From: Ehretia macrophylla
Taxonomy: Eukaryota > Streptophyta > Magnoliopsida > Boraginales > Ehretiaceae
NCBI GenBank assembly: GCA_037974665.1
Contig: CM075771.1
Coordinates: forward strand, 43,446,425-43,510,424
Direction: 5' to 3'
DNA: 64,000 nt
A model generated the notes under the pieces. The model saw nothing but the letters and a program-made list of their open reading frames with translations. It searched no databases and was not told where the DNA came from. Every line of letters begins with the position of its first letter. Positions within the stretch are counted from its first letter, which is position 1. This document shows positions 11,664-24,316 of this stretch, in pieces. The position numbers and the translations under genes were made by a program.

Positions 11664-11699
11664 GAATTTCGGGACGAAATTCTTTTAAGGAGGGGAGGA
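11664..11699 (+). promoter_or_regulatory. Hairpin and polypurine tract before the 3' LTR of element A
   Basis: A perfect 8-bp inverted repeat with 3-base spacer, GAATTTCG-GGA-CGAAATTC (11664-11682), is followed by TTTT and the purine tract AAGGAGGGGAGGA (11687-11699) that abuts the LTR. The tract would prime plus-strand synthesis. The inverted repeat recurs in B, C and G at the same distance. Confidence 0.9.
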
Positions 11700-14600
11700 T
11701 GTGAGGCCCGACCCCGAATAATGTGCCTTACCTCGATTTGCGTGCCACAGACCCTTAATTATATGCCCGATCTTGGATTACGTGTCCTATCTTGGTTTTC
11801 GTGCATACCTCGTCGTACGTGCCTTGACCTAGAATAGTGTGCCCTAATCCCCGACTCACGTGCGGTACCTAGAAATACGTGCCCTGACCTCGATATACGT
11901 GTGTTATCTCATTTTGTGTGCCCTAACCTTGAACTGCGTACCTTAACCTAGGTTTAAGAGTCGTACCTTGATTTGTGTGCCTTGCATTGGTTTACGTGCC
12001 TTGCATTGGTTTACGTGCATGCATATAGGGTTACGTGCGTTTACTTGAAAAACGTGCGTTCGTCTCGTAGTCCGTGTCCTACCTCGAAGTACGTGCCCTA
12101 AACTTAGGAAAGCGTGTCTTCACGCTAATTAAGAAAGCATCTTACACGAAGCACTAGACTATTAAACAATCCTACAAAATCCACTAACAATATAATAATC
12201 CAAATTCCTTTCACTAGAAGACAAAAATGCATAAAAAACAAAACATTCTTTATTATTATTATTTTTTTTTTTTTTCCATTATTCTTTTTGCACTTCAAAA
12301 TACAATTAGAATAATGCTTAAGATGACACAATTTCAGCCAATTCAATAGCTTTGACCGACCACTAGGAGCATTGTTTTAGCAATTGTATATTTTATTCAT
12401 AATCTTAGTCAAACACTTAGCATAAGCCATTAAAATAATTGCTCAATTCCCCTCAATTTCTCACCATAACCGACCAGCCTTTGTATATTCCAAGCACATA
12501 GAATATAATAATGCTCAAAACAAACAAAATTCAGATTGTAACATTGCTTTGGCCGACCATGTGATGCAAATTAACAAGCTTGCATAGTTTAAAATATTCC
12601 TAGACAAGCCTATGACAAAATGAATAAAAAAATGAATCAAAACATACCTACCATGCTCCACTTTCTCGGTCAAAACACTCCAAGCATCTTCACATTCCAA
12701 TAATGCACAATGACTAAGGAATTTTCAGAAATTGTAGAGCTCTTGGCCGACACATGCAATTAAAAACATCACCAAAGCATCTTTAACTTTATCTTTGCTT
12801 GCAAACCTTCTATCAAGCTTCCATCTCCTCTCTCTCTCGACCTTAGTATTTTCATAGGCTCCCAAGTCTGAAAAATTTCTCCCCATAACACACAAGCATC
12901 TTCCAAAGCAAAGGAAAGCAAGAAAGAAGCTTCGTTGGTGCATTTTCAAGAACATTCTGCATCTACCTGGTTGTTTTGATAAGGTGAGGGTTCAAAACCT
13001 TTGGAAAACTCTTTAAAACTTCACATGCATGACCATGAATGTGTGTATTTGCTTCTGTGCTTGAGCTATGTGGTCGTTCATGAGTTTAAACAACCATGCA
13101 TGGCAATAACTTGGCTTGAAAATGATACTAGACAAAGTCGAAATTTGAGACTGGTTCTGACCCGGCTGTGCGGGGCAACTTTTGGTTAAGAAAATGATGT
13201 TGAAATTGCGTGAAAATCCGTAGGTGACTATTTTGGCCAATTTTGAACACTTTTTGCAGAAATAAGCAAAGTCAAATTTTGGCTCTAAGGCCTTCAAAAT
13301 GGCAAAATCACGTAATATAGCTAAATCTGGAAAGTTTCGAGAAAAAGGAAGCAGTTTGGCAGATTCCCTGCGCGTGTGGAACGAGATGATCTTGACATAA
13401 CAAACGACACCAAAAATGCGTGAAAATTTGTCTACTCCTAGATTTTTGCGTTGTGGCCATTTTTGCCAGAAATAGGCTTAGGCTAAAAATGAACCTAAGG
13501 ACCTCAAAATCATGCAATATCGAAGGATAGGCAAATCTGGACAGTTTTGAGCAGTGCCACCATTTTGGCTATAACTAACGGGCCGGAACTCCAATTAATG
13601 CAAGGCTTGTTTCTGATTTTAGTGAACTTCTTAAGCTTTAATCTGATATATTATTCACTGAATTTGGAGTTCAATTTCCTGCCCAGTTGATTGTGAGAAA
13701 ACAGCTTATTGCAGTTAGGGTTTCAATTGACTATGTGCTTGGGAAAAACTTGTTGAACCTCTTTTGTGGTACTAATTACTTGGAATGGTAGTATTGGAAT
13801 ATTGTGTGGACTGTATTGAATGTTGAGGATGTTGAATGAGACGATGCATGACTTTGGAATGATGATTGAGTTGATTTAGGGTTTTGATCGCACGATTTTG
13901 CATGAAAAGCGAACCCTAATGACTAGGTACTCTTGTTAATTGTTAACCGGGGGTTATTGTGTGGAAAATGTACGTTGCGTGGGCTGCCCGTAAAATGTTT
14001 TATAGTTCCAAATGTGAGTAGGCCATTGCATGCTGACAAATAAGCTTTTCTTGCACCCAAACCCCTTTGATATCCTCGCCTGTTGCATAAACTTATCACT
14101 TGATCCCGTGAGCTTCTTAATGAGTTATATGGCCTGTTTTACATGTGTTACATGGCTGCCCGTTTAATTTCCATATAACTCTATATGCCTTTCAAGTGAA
14201 AATTCCTGTCTTATCGTGCCCTGCTTGTTTATCTGTCAATGTGCAATCTTATGACTCTCCGGAGGCGACCTACTTTGTTGTCCTCCTTCTGTGATATATA
14301 TTACCGGTCATAAATGTGCATTGCATACAAGGTTGCAACCTTTCCTGTTGGCATGGTAGTGATCACGTACGCCGGGCGGCATCGGGCTTGCCGGTGATAC
14401 CGTGACCACCATGGTCCCATTCCCTCTCTCGCTTGGGGGCTAGACTTCCTCGGAGAGTTGGGTCGTAGGATTTTGGGGTACATCCGGAGTACCCCCACCT
14501 GGTGTGTTTGGGGGATGATTTGAAGTCGGCCGCAACAATTGATCCTGGATCTGATCTGAGAGCAAAAGCTCACCGTATCCTTTCATTATATGTATAAGTA

Positions 14601-15499
14601 CTCCCGCTTGGATCCTAGAGAACCTCGGGGAAGAAACACTCGTATTCTTGTTTCTGTATTTGTATTTCTGTACTTGTACTTCTGTTGTATTCATGTTTGA
14701 AAAAGGGATTTTCATAAGTTTAACCGGAAAATGAGTTTCAAACTTAATTCTCGTTTCCCCCTCGCTGAGTTCATAAGGACTCACCCTCTTTTATCATTTC
14801 AGGTGAAGAAGAACAGGTACAGGAACATGAGGATAATGTACCTAATGATGAACCCCTGGAGTGATTGCCTGTTATTGTTGTTTTGCATGAACATGACTAC
14901 TTGTGTATTTTGTGCTGCTTGAAGACTATTTATCTTATGTTGCTTGTTGTTGCTAATGTAAAAGACCCCCGTTGTAATTTGGGGTCTAATTTTGGTTTGT
15001 ACTTATATTAAGTAGACTGATACTAGACATACTATGATCGTTTTTGCTTTTATTATCACTAGTATCTATCATAGGTTATGATGCTTAGTTAAGGAATAGG
15101 CAAATGAACTTATCCAATCTCAACAGGTACTCGCTAATAAGCTATGATCACTAGGTATATTTTGAAACGAGGATAAATGGATAAACGAGACATAGTATCA
15201 TGCTAGGTTATAAATCAAACGGGACGTCGAAATAACCAATAAGCAATTCAATTGATGATTAAATAGTAAAATTCTAGTCGGGAATGAACTTGAATTGAAA
15301 GTTCTGAGGCTGTTAGAAAATTTAGGTCAAAACAAAGAGCCCAATTACAGCCGTTATGCTGCCGGATTTCTGGAAAAATTTGGAGTCTACAATAAAACGT
15401 TAAGTGTTAAACCACCTAGAATGATTAAGAATGTGAAAGGACTTGAATGCTTAGATCACACCCTAGTCTAACCTTTATAGGCCGGGTTGGGGCGTGACA
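11700..15499 (+). repeat. Element A 3' LTR (3,800 bp)
   Basis: Same ends and content as the 5' LTR. Most of it is nearly identical to the 5' copy, but the stretch matching 6400-6900 (13125-13640) differs at about 6-7% of positions. The LTR ends in GTGACA at 15499, followed by the TACTA duplication. Confidence 0.95.
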
Positions 15500-15504
15500 T
15501 ACTA
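15500..15504. repeat. Target-site duplication of element A, right copy (TACTA)
   Basis: Identical to 4973-4977 and directly after A's terminal GTGACA. Confidence 0.96.
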
Positions 15505-17739
15505 AGCATATAATTTCACACAATATCCAAATGATCAACACTTAGCAAGCCTACCTAGTCACTAGGGTTTCCATTTCGTGCTTACCCGTGCGATGAAGCC
15601 CCAAGTCAACTCAAAGTCAATCTCAAGCCATACATCATTTAATTCAAACATCCCCAAGTATTCAAAACAGTCCACACAATATCCCAAAGCCACAATCCCA
15701 AGCATTTAATTCAACAAGAGAAGTTACAACAGTTTTTCTAAGCATAACACTAAGTGAAACCCTTACTGCAACAGGCTGTTTTCTCACAATCATTAAGACA
15801 AGCAAACAACCTCCAATTCCAGTGAATAAGATGTCAAATTAAAGCTTAAGAAGTGAACTAAAATCAGAAACAAACCTTGCATCATTTGAAGTAGGAGATC
15901 AATAGTTATAGCCAAAACAGTGGGATTGCACAAAACTGTTCAGATTTGCACACATTTTGATAATTGTCGTTTTTGTGGTCCTTAGGGTCAGATTTAGCCT
16001 TAGTCCATTTCAGACAAAAATGTACAGAACTGAAAAATATAGCAGAACATAAAATTTCACACATTTTGGACATAATTTACTAAGTCAAAACTGGTTTTTT
16101 CCACAAGGTCAGTGCATCTGCCAAAACCTGCTTCATTTTTCCAGACTTCCAGAATTGGACACATTTTAATGATTTTCCATTTTGAGGACCTTAGAATCGA
16201 AATTAGCTTTGGCCTATTTCTGCGAAAAATGTTTAAAACTGGAAAAACTAGTTCCCTACCAATTTTCATGCATTTTCAACATCATTTTCCTAGCCAAACT
16301 CACCTCGTAACAACAAGACAGAGAGCTGTCACCAAACCCGATTTCATCTATCATCATCTTCAAGCCAAAATCTTGCCATGCATGGTTGTAAAAGCTTATG
16401 AACACACATATAACTCAAGTACAGTAGCAAATACATACATTTAAGAGCATGCATGTGGATTTTTGAAGGATTTTCAAAAGGTTTTAGCCCTCACCTTAGC
16501 AAAACAACAAGAAGATGCACAAGACTTTGATGAAGCACAAGATTTGTTCTTTTCCTTGCTTAGCCAAGACTCCACCCGTTTTTTCTCAATTTTCCTAGCT
16601 TAGTGACAAAGTTCTTAGTAGGTGCATGAGGTTAGAAAAAGAAGAAAAGAAATGGAAGCTAGGAAACTCACCTAAACTGAAATGGAAGTTCAAAGAGCTT
16701 GCATGTGTGTTTCTTGTATCCTAGCTTGTTTAATCGAGTTTCTTGGCTTCTAGCTTGCCTTGATGAACCATGGAATGATGAAGATGAGCTATGGACTGTA
16801 TGAACTCAGCCAAAACCGAGATTGAGAGAGAAGAATGAGAGGGAGAGAGAGAAATGTGAGGAGAGTGAGAGAAATGAGAGAAAATAGAAGCATTTGCTAT
16901 TGTTGATGCAAATGTTGGCCTTGGGCATGCAAAAATCAGATTTGTGTCTCCAAGAAGCACAATTTGAATCATCCTAGCATGGGCATATGCATGTGTCGAG
17001 ATTTTGGGTGCATTGGGTAGGGTTTTGGGTTAATTTTTATGCATTTGTGTCATAGAATTGTCATAGGAATGTTGGGAATTTAGGTAATCTAGATAGAATA
17101 AACTATAAGATTGTTTGTTGATGAGTTGAATTACGAATAGAATAATAGATAGTGGGAAATGTAGGAATAGTTTAGTATTATTTTATTATTAGTGGAGTTT
17201 GTAGAGAATTTGAATTAGGAATATAATATTGGTTAGTGGATTGTGTAGGATTATTTTAGTGTCTAGTGCTTTGTGTATGATTCTTTCTTGATTAACGTGG
17301 TGGCACGGATTCAAAGGTCTAGGGCACAAATTACGAGGTTGACACGAACTACGAGGTAAGACACGAACTTCAAGACTAATGCACGTACTTCAAGATAAAT
17401 GCACGGATTCCAATGAAAATGCATGCAACCCTAGGTAAATGTACGTAAACCAATACAAGGCACGTAATTCAATGCAATGCAATAAATCAAGGTACGACTC
17501 TTAAACCTAGGTTAGGACATACAATTCAAGGTCAGGGCACACAAAACGATATAACGCGTGCAATTCGAAATTAGGGCACGTAAGTCGAGGATTAGGGCAC
17601 ATAATTCTAGGTCAAGGCATGAATGACGAGGCATGCACGAAAACCAAGACAGGGCATGTAATCCAAGGTCAGTCATATCATTCTTGGTCTATGGCACGCA
17701 AATCAAGGTAACACACGTTATTCGGGGTCGGGCCTCACA
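15500..17739 (-). repeat. Element B 3' LTR, inner part
   Basis: The first five bases are the right TACTA duplication of element A. The rest matches 22084-24311 of B's other LTR and ends GGGCCTCACA at 17739. It includes the doubled mid-LTR unit (about 15960-16290), a GAGA-rich stretch at 16820-16880, and the reversed U3 repeat array (17290-17735). Confidence 0.92.
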
Positions 17740-17775
17740 TCCTCCCCTCCTTAAAAGAATTTCGTCCCGAAATTT
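17740..17775 (-). promoter_or_regulatory. Element B polypurine tract and inverted repeat
   Basis: Minus-strand AAGGAGGGGAGGA (17740-17752) abuts the 3' LTR. The inverted repeat lies at 17757-17775 with both arms intact except for the outermost base. Confidence 0.87.
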
Positions 17776-20614
17776 ATTCTTGCCTATTGAGGTCATTTAG
17801 ACGGATTCCGACCATTGTTATTTTCCAACTCCGGGTTGTCCTTTGCTCTGTGATCTCTCTTATCAAAACGAATTCACTTCCTAGCTTTCTCCAATCATTT
17901 AATTTGGTGTGACCCCTACATTTACAGTTCATTCCTTTGAACAACTCTATTTTTTCCAATTGATCTTAAGGTCGAGTTCATTAACTAAGGTTAGAATCTC
18001 CAAACATAGTCATCACAATTGCATCGGTATTCTAACAATATAAATATAACTCCAAAATCTTGACTCATGTTGTATCAATCTTGCATTCATACCTCAAAAG
18101 GAATATCACAATAATACCATGATTCTATGGTGACATACACCAATTTCAAGATGATAGGTCTATATCCGATTTATATATCGTATCTATTAGCTTCAAAATT
18201 GTTAGCACGTAGGACATACACATGTTATGGATTATTTCCACAATACGACCCTATTTTCAGGTTGAACTCACCAAACAAATTAATCCATCTCAAGTCGTCA
18301 TCTATTGGTAGTATCATAGTTCTTATCTTGAAGGTACCTTGGATTAGTAAATCTTCTAATGACTAGTCTCCCGGTTACAGGCTCCTATTCACTAATATCC
18401 TTTCCCAGCTTCGTTAACCTCCATGCTCGTAATCAAGGAGAAAGACCATTGAGATTCATTAAACTCGAATTCTAAGGTTTATTAAGTACCATCAACAAAT
18501 GCCATTGAAATTGCATGGGTAAACTGATCATGTCGCACTAGTTCAACTCTTACAAGTAAATTCATCAACTCGTAATCCACAATTTATTTCCTTATTCAAA
18601 TCCCTATCTTCAAGTCACGAGGCTTCAGAATTTCTTTAATCTTAACCAAGACTCCTAAGGCAAATAGTTTCAATCTCAAATAAATTTCACTCACCTCAAT
18701 CCAAGGTTACGTCATACTTAAGAAGATAATGGTCCTACTCACTTAGCGACCTAGTCATTCCTTCGAACACTTAATGCCCGCCAATATATCTTCAACATTA
18801 ATGTTACTAAGCTAGGGCCATAGCCATGTAAGTGATATCAATGCTCCACTAGGTTATCGGCCAAACAACAACAATCCTAGGACTATAAATGGGTACCGAA
18901 ATGACCGAGCTCATAAAATACTTACACGAGATAACTTCAAGGTTGTATCAATATAAGAATTATGACCACCAGGCATTCTTCAACATAACCTAATAGAACT
19001 TTAAAAGTAATCAACCACTTATTTAACTATCACTACAAGATTTACCCCTCTTATTCAACGACCACAATTCGAAGTCTACCGATCGCTAGTTTTTAGATGT
19101 GAAATGGTGCACATAGATACAGTGGTCTAACAATAGTCTCTTGGGTCATTATGACTCTAATTCATCTCTATCTTAACTCTATGAAATCTTACTCTTCTCA
19201 TTTACATGTTCAACTAGCTAAGAGCATCAAGACTCATCGACCTTAGGTCCTAGGGTTCACCATGAATCATCATGCATACTCACTATTAGCTATTTAGGAT
19301 TACTAATCATACCCTAACAACTCCACTTTGTAACTGAATGCTTTAATCTCATTTTCATGGTTTATATATTAGGTCCATCGGTAATACTTAGGGATATATG
19401 CTTCCTAATATCCTTTAGGGTATCCAAATAACGAGTGTATAGAATGACTTACTTTGCATAATCACAACTAAATCCGAGAGGCACCAAATTAATACCATGA
19501 TTCTAAATATCACCAATATCCAACTTAGGACCTTTAGCAACGTTAGTCATCTAATGCATAATTCAATTCCTTACACTTCTATCCGACCTAACATTTTAGG
19601 TGCAGTTTTCCAAACACAAGTTCTAGCTACGTGAATTCCTCGATTCTAACATCCCCATATCTTGTTATACTCAAGATTCATCAACCTTGTTAAACTTAGT
19701 CTCCAGAGTTGCCTACATGTCTTGGGGTTATCCATTGTTAAGTTACTTAAACATACTATTCATGCCTAAAATTCTAACCCCTATCGTCAATTTCCACGAA
19801 TTCATCTCTTAATTTCTAGGTCACGATCTTACCATTGAGTGAACTTGAAACTCGCTAGTATACACCTTATTAGGTTCAACGATGCTTAATTCCAATCAAG
19901 TAAGGATTCAATCATATAAATAGTCTATTATACCATTTTAAGATATAAGAATTTGGTTCAAAAGCAACTCCTAAGTCAAACTTCCATTATAAGCATATGA
20001 ACATATATATACTACTCCACATGTCCAATAGTATATTCTTATATCTAAGGAAAGTTGTATGTCCTTAACATTTATTCTTGAACCACAATGAGAAGAACGG
20101 TTTAACGGAATCAAAACTTCATATCCCTAAAATTGATAACTTAATCATAGGTATGAGTATTCCAAAGATAAGGGGATAACTTTACCTCAACATTTATACA
20201 TGTGCTACGCATTTTATATATGCATATCCAATAATACATATGATCCATCGAGTACCTGTGAAGATGCGAGAAATCTCTAACTGAGCCTTTTCGTTCGTCC
20301 TGCACAAATTCACTTCCCTGAAAGTCCTAATCCTAACTATCTATGTGTGTAAATAATCATTCACAGTTATATAACATGCACATGTATCAAGGAAGGAGTA
20401 TAAAAGCATGCATGCATTATCGAGGTCACTAACGTGTCGGTGTGCATGACACATAATACATATGGTCCTCAAAAGCACATAATATTCAATGCTCAAAGCA
20501 ATTAAATCATATTAGCACACATTTAACACATATAAACAAGATATCATAATTACCTTAGGGCTTCTACCCGTGGTCCGAGAGTTGAACCCGACTAATGCCT
20601 AGTTACTAAACTAA

Positions 20615-20626
20615 GCTCTGATACCA
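20615..20626 (-). promoter_or_regulatory. Element B primer-binding site
   Basis: GCTCTGATACCA on the plus strand is the exact reverse complement of the tRNA-iMet primer site, 13 bases from the 5' LTR boundary at 20640. Confidence 0.93.
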
Positions 20627-20639
20627 TTCTAATATAAGG

Positions 20640-23600
20640 TGTCACGCCCCAACCCGACCTATAGAGGTTAGACTAGGGTGTGATCTAAACATTCATATCA
20701 TTTCACTTACTTAATCGTTCATTAAGGTTTAACGCTTAACGGCTGTAATTGGCTCCTTAGTTTGACCTAATTTCTAAATGCCTCAATTATTCCAATCATT
20801 AATCCAATTCCATTAAGGACTCCTATTTTGTCACCAACCGATTTTCCTACTAGTTTATCTTGAAGGTCTCATTTGGTTAATAAGCCTAACATGATAACTA
20901 TGTCTTGTTTATTTGTCAATTTCCTATCATACAAGTACCTATTATCCTTTAGCTTGTGCATGATCATTAGGTGAGATTAAGTAGAGCTATATTATTTACT
21001 TCTTCACCTAGCGGTTCAAATGCCTACGATAACTACTAATTAAATGACGAAAGTAAACGACCAAATAAAGAGTTCGTCCGGCTACAATCAGTACAAGCCA
21101 AAATTAGACCCAAATTACAACGGGGTCATTTACATCAATAAAATGAACAGTTTGTAATCAAACACAATATCCATATAGCAACCACTTTTAGGCAAAGCAC
21201 AAAAACACGTAGTCACTCCAAGGAATCATCAACAAGCATATTTACTTCGGGTACTTGTTCCAAGTCTGCTGCACCTGTGACAAAAAAGAGGGTGAGTCCT
21301 TATGAACTCAGCGAGGAGGAACGAGAAATAAGTTTTGAAACTCATTTTTCCAGTTCAACTTCTGAAAAATCCTTTTTGCAAGCATGAATATGTCACAAGT
21401 AAGTACATAACGTGATGTAAAGTAAATGAACACAATTACTAGTCTTTTCTCCCCGAGGTCCTCTAGAAACTAAGCGAGAGTACTTATACATATAGAAAAA
21501 GGATACGATGAGCTTTTGCTCTCAGTTGTTACGGCCGACTTCAAATCATCCCCTTAACACGCCAAGTGGGTGTACTCCGGATGTACCCTGAAATCCTACG
21601 ACCCAACTCTCCGAGGAAGTCCAGCCCCCAAGCAAGAGAGGGAATTAGACCATGGTAGTCACGGGTGCACTGGCAAGTCCGATGCCGCCCGGTGTGCGTG
21701 AACGCTACCATGCCAGAATGAAAGGCTGCAACCTTGTATGCAATGCACAATTATGACATTTAATATATCACATTAGGAGGACAACAAAGTAAGTTGCCTC
21801 CGGACAGTTATAAGATTGCACATTGACAAGTAAGCAAGCGAGGCATGATAAGACAAATAATTTCACTTGAAAGGCATATGGAGTTATATGAACATTAAAT
21901 GGGCAGCCATGTAACGCATGTAAGACAAGTCATATAACTCATTACAACGTTCACGTAATCAAATAATAAGATTATTCAACATGCAACAACATATACGTGG
22001 GCTCAGATGCAAGAAAGGCCTATTTGTCAACATGCAACGATCAAAATCACATTTAGGGCTATAAGGGAAACTATGGGCAGCCTACTAAGCATATAATTTG
22101 ACACAATATCCAAATGATCAACACTTAGCAAGCCTACCTAGTCACTAGGGTTTCCATTTCGTGCTTACCCGTGCGATTAAGCCCCAAGTCAACTCAAAGT
22201 CAATCTCAAGCCATACATCATTTAAGTCAAACATCCCCAAGTATTCAAAACAGTCCACACAACATCCCAAAGCCACAATCCCAAGCATTTAATTCAACAA
22301 GAGAAGTTACAACAGTTTTTCTAAGCATAACACTAAGTGAAACCTTTACTGCAATAGGCTGTTTTCTAACAATCATTAAGACAAGCAAACATTCTCCAAT
22401 TCCAGTGAATAAGATGTCAAATTAAATCTTAAGAAGTGAACTAAAATCAGAAACAAACCTTGCATCATTTGAAGTTCGAGATCAATAGTTATAGCCAAAA
22501 CAATGGGATTGCAAAAAACTGTCCAGATTTGCATACATTTCGATAATTGTCATTTTTGAGGTCCTTAGGGTCAGATTTAGCCTTAGTCCATTTCCGACAA
22601 AAATGTCCAGAACTGAAAAATATAGCAGAAAATCGAATTTCACGCATTTTGGATATCATTTACTAAGTCAAAACTGGTTCGTTCCGCAAGGCCAGTGCAT
22701 CTGCCAAAACCTGCTTCATTTTTCCAGACTTCCAGAATTGGACACATTTTAATGATTTTCCATTTTGAGGACTTTAGAATCGAAATTAGCTTTGGCCTAT
22801 TTCTGTGAAAAATGTTCAAAACTGGAAAAAATAGTTCCCTACCAATTTTCATACATTTTCAACATCATTTGTCTAGCTAAACTCACCTCGTAACAACAAG
22901 ACAGAGAGCTGTCACCAAACCCGATTTCATCTATCATCATCTTCAAGCCAAAATCTTGCCATGCATGGTTGTAAAAGCTTATGAACACACATATAACTCA
23001 AGTACAGTAGCAAATACATACATTTAAGAGCATGTATGTGGATTTTTGAAGGATTTTCAAAAGGTTTTAGCCCTCACCTTAGCAAAACAACAAGAAGATG
23101 CACAAGAATTTGATAAAGCACAAGATTTGTTCTTTTCCTTGCTTAGCCAAGACTCCACCCGTTTTTTCTCAATTTTCCTAGCTTAGTGACAAAGTTCTTA
23201 GTAGGTGCATGGGGTTAGAACAAGAAGAAAAGAAATGGAAGCTAGGAAACTCACCTAAACCGAAATGGAAGTTCAAAGAGCTTGCATGTGTATTTCTTGC
23301 ATCCTAGCTTGTTTAATCGAGTTTCTTAGCTTCTAGCTTGCCTTGATGAACCATGGAATGATGAAGATGAGCTATGGGGTGTATGAACTCAGCCAAAACC
23401 GAGATTGAGATAGAAGAATGAGAGGGAGAGAGAGAAATGTGAGGAGAGTGAGAGAAATGAGAGAAAATAGAAGCTTTTGCTATTGTTGATGCATATGTTG
23501 GCCTTGGGCATGCAAAAATCAGATTTGTATCTCCAAGAAGCACAATTTGAATCATCCTAGCATGGGCATATGCATGTGTCGAGATTTTGGGTGCATTGGG

Positions 23601-24311
23601 TAGGGTTTTGGGTTAATTTTTATGCATTTGTGTCATAGGAATGTTGGGAATTTAGGTAATCTAGATAGAATAAACTATAAGATTGTTTGTTGATGAGTTG
23701 AATTACGAATAGAATAATAGATAGTGGGAAATGTAGGAATAGTTTAGTATTATTTTATTATTAGTGGAGTTTGTAGAGAATTTGAATTAGGAATATAATA
23801 TTGGTTAGTGGATTGTGTAGGATTATTTTAGTGTCTAGTGCTTTGTGTAGGATTCTTTCTTGATTAACGTGGTGGCACAGATTCCAAGGTCTAGGGCACG
23901 AATTCCGAGGTAGACATGAACTACGAGGTAAGACACGAACTTCAAGACTAATGCACGTAGTTCAAGATAAATACACGAATTCCAATGCAAATGCACGCAA
24001 CTCTAGGTAAATGTACGTAAACCAATACAAGGCACGTAATTCAATGCAATGCAATAAATCAAGGTACGACTCTTAAACCTAGGTTAGGACATGCAATTCA
24101 AGGTCAGGGCACACAAAACGAGATAACGCACGCAATTCAAAGTCAGGGCACGTAAGTCGAGGATTAGGGCACATAATTCTAGGTCAAGGCACGAATGACG
24201 AGGCATGCATGAAAATCAAGACAAGGCATGTAATCCAAGATCAGTCATATCATTCTTGGTCTATGGCACGCAAATCAAGATAATACACATTATTCGGGGT
24301 CGGGCCTCACA
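20640..24311 (-). repeat. Element B 5' LTR (3,672 bp)
   Basis: It runs from TGTCACG to CCTCACA. It is the uninterrupted reference for B's split 3' LTR and preserves the empty target of element A at about 22081-22090. Its middle (about 22150-22440) resembles C and F more than element A. The 80-codon minus-strand frame at 23313-23555 is also present at 16730-16972 simply because the LTRs are copies. Confidence 0.93.
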
Positions 24312-24316
24312 ATTTC
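24312..24316. repeat. Target-site duplication of element B, right copy (ATTTC)
   Basis: It follows B's terminal CCTCACA. It differs from the left copy ACTTC by one C/T change, compatible with post-insertion mutation. Confidence 0.83.

Larger units (their letters stand above)
8775..11699 (+). mobile_element. Element A internal domain: non-coding, 2.9 kb
   Basis: No open frame here exceeds about 70 codons and none resembles gag, protease, reverse transcriptase or integrase. It begins with the primer site and a leader block shared with the coding family, and ends with the shared hairpin and polypurine tract. Across its length it is colinear with B's internal domain (17740-20639, reversed) at roughly 85-90% identity where compared by eye, for example 10941-11110 against 18530-18360. 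This conserved but non-coding core is typical of LARD-type elements. I do not recognise the origin of the core. Confidence 0.88.
4978..15499 (+). mobile_element. Element A: complete-looking non-autonomous LARD-like LTR element
   Basis: A 10,522-bp plus-strand element: 5' LTR 4978-8774, primer-binding site, 2,925-bp internal domain, polypurine tract, 3' LTR 11700-15499. It is bounded by a perfect TACTA duplication. All cis-acting parts of an LTR retrotransposon are present, while gag and pol are absent, so movement would need proteins supplied in trans. The related autonomous-type elements C, F and G share its termini, primer site, leader block and polypurine region. The LTRs differ by under 2% overall, mostly in one cluster. 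It is the youngest layer of the nest; with a commonly used plant rate near 1.3e-8 per site per year this would be well under a million years, a rough inference. Confidence 0.94.
17740..20639 (-). mobile_element. Element B internal domain: non-coding, 2.9 kb
   Basis: Reversed, this is colinear with A's internal domain from leader to polypurine tract. It has no open frame above about 80 codons and no retroviral-type motif. It is thus a second, older member of the same non-coding family. By eye the A-B similarity here is clearly higher than between their LTRs. Confidence 0.87.
3486..24311 (-). mobile_element. Element B: minus-strand non-autonomous LARD-like LTR element, interrupted by element A
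   Basis: Outer termini are TGTCACG at 3486 and CCTCACA at 24311. Without element A, B is about 10.3 kb: 3' LTR (3486-4977 plus 15505-17739, about 3.73 kb), internal domain 17740-20639 (2.9 kb) and 5' LTR 20640-24311 (3.67 kb). It has a primer site (20615-20626) and a polypurine tract (17740-17752), but I recognise no gag or pol piece inside. That matches large retrotransposon derivatives, which depend on another element's proteins. LTR divergence is about 2-3% in the stretches compared by eye, intermediate between A and C as the nesting order demands. Confidence 0.9.

Noticed and set aside
8775-11699. Host gene or captured gene in the non-coding core of element A
   Set aside because: No frame above about 70 codons, no domain, and the same core in B also lacks coding potential.
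16730-16972. 80-codon Ser/His-rich minus-strand frame, repeated at 23313-23555
   Set aside because: It lies in B's LTRs over a GAGA-rich stretch; the composition gives Ser/His runs. Duplication is due to LTR identity.
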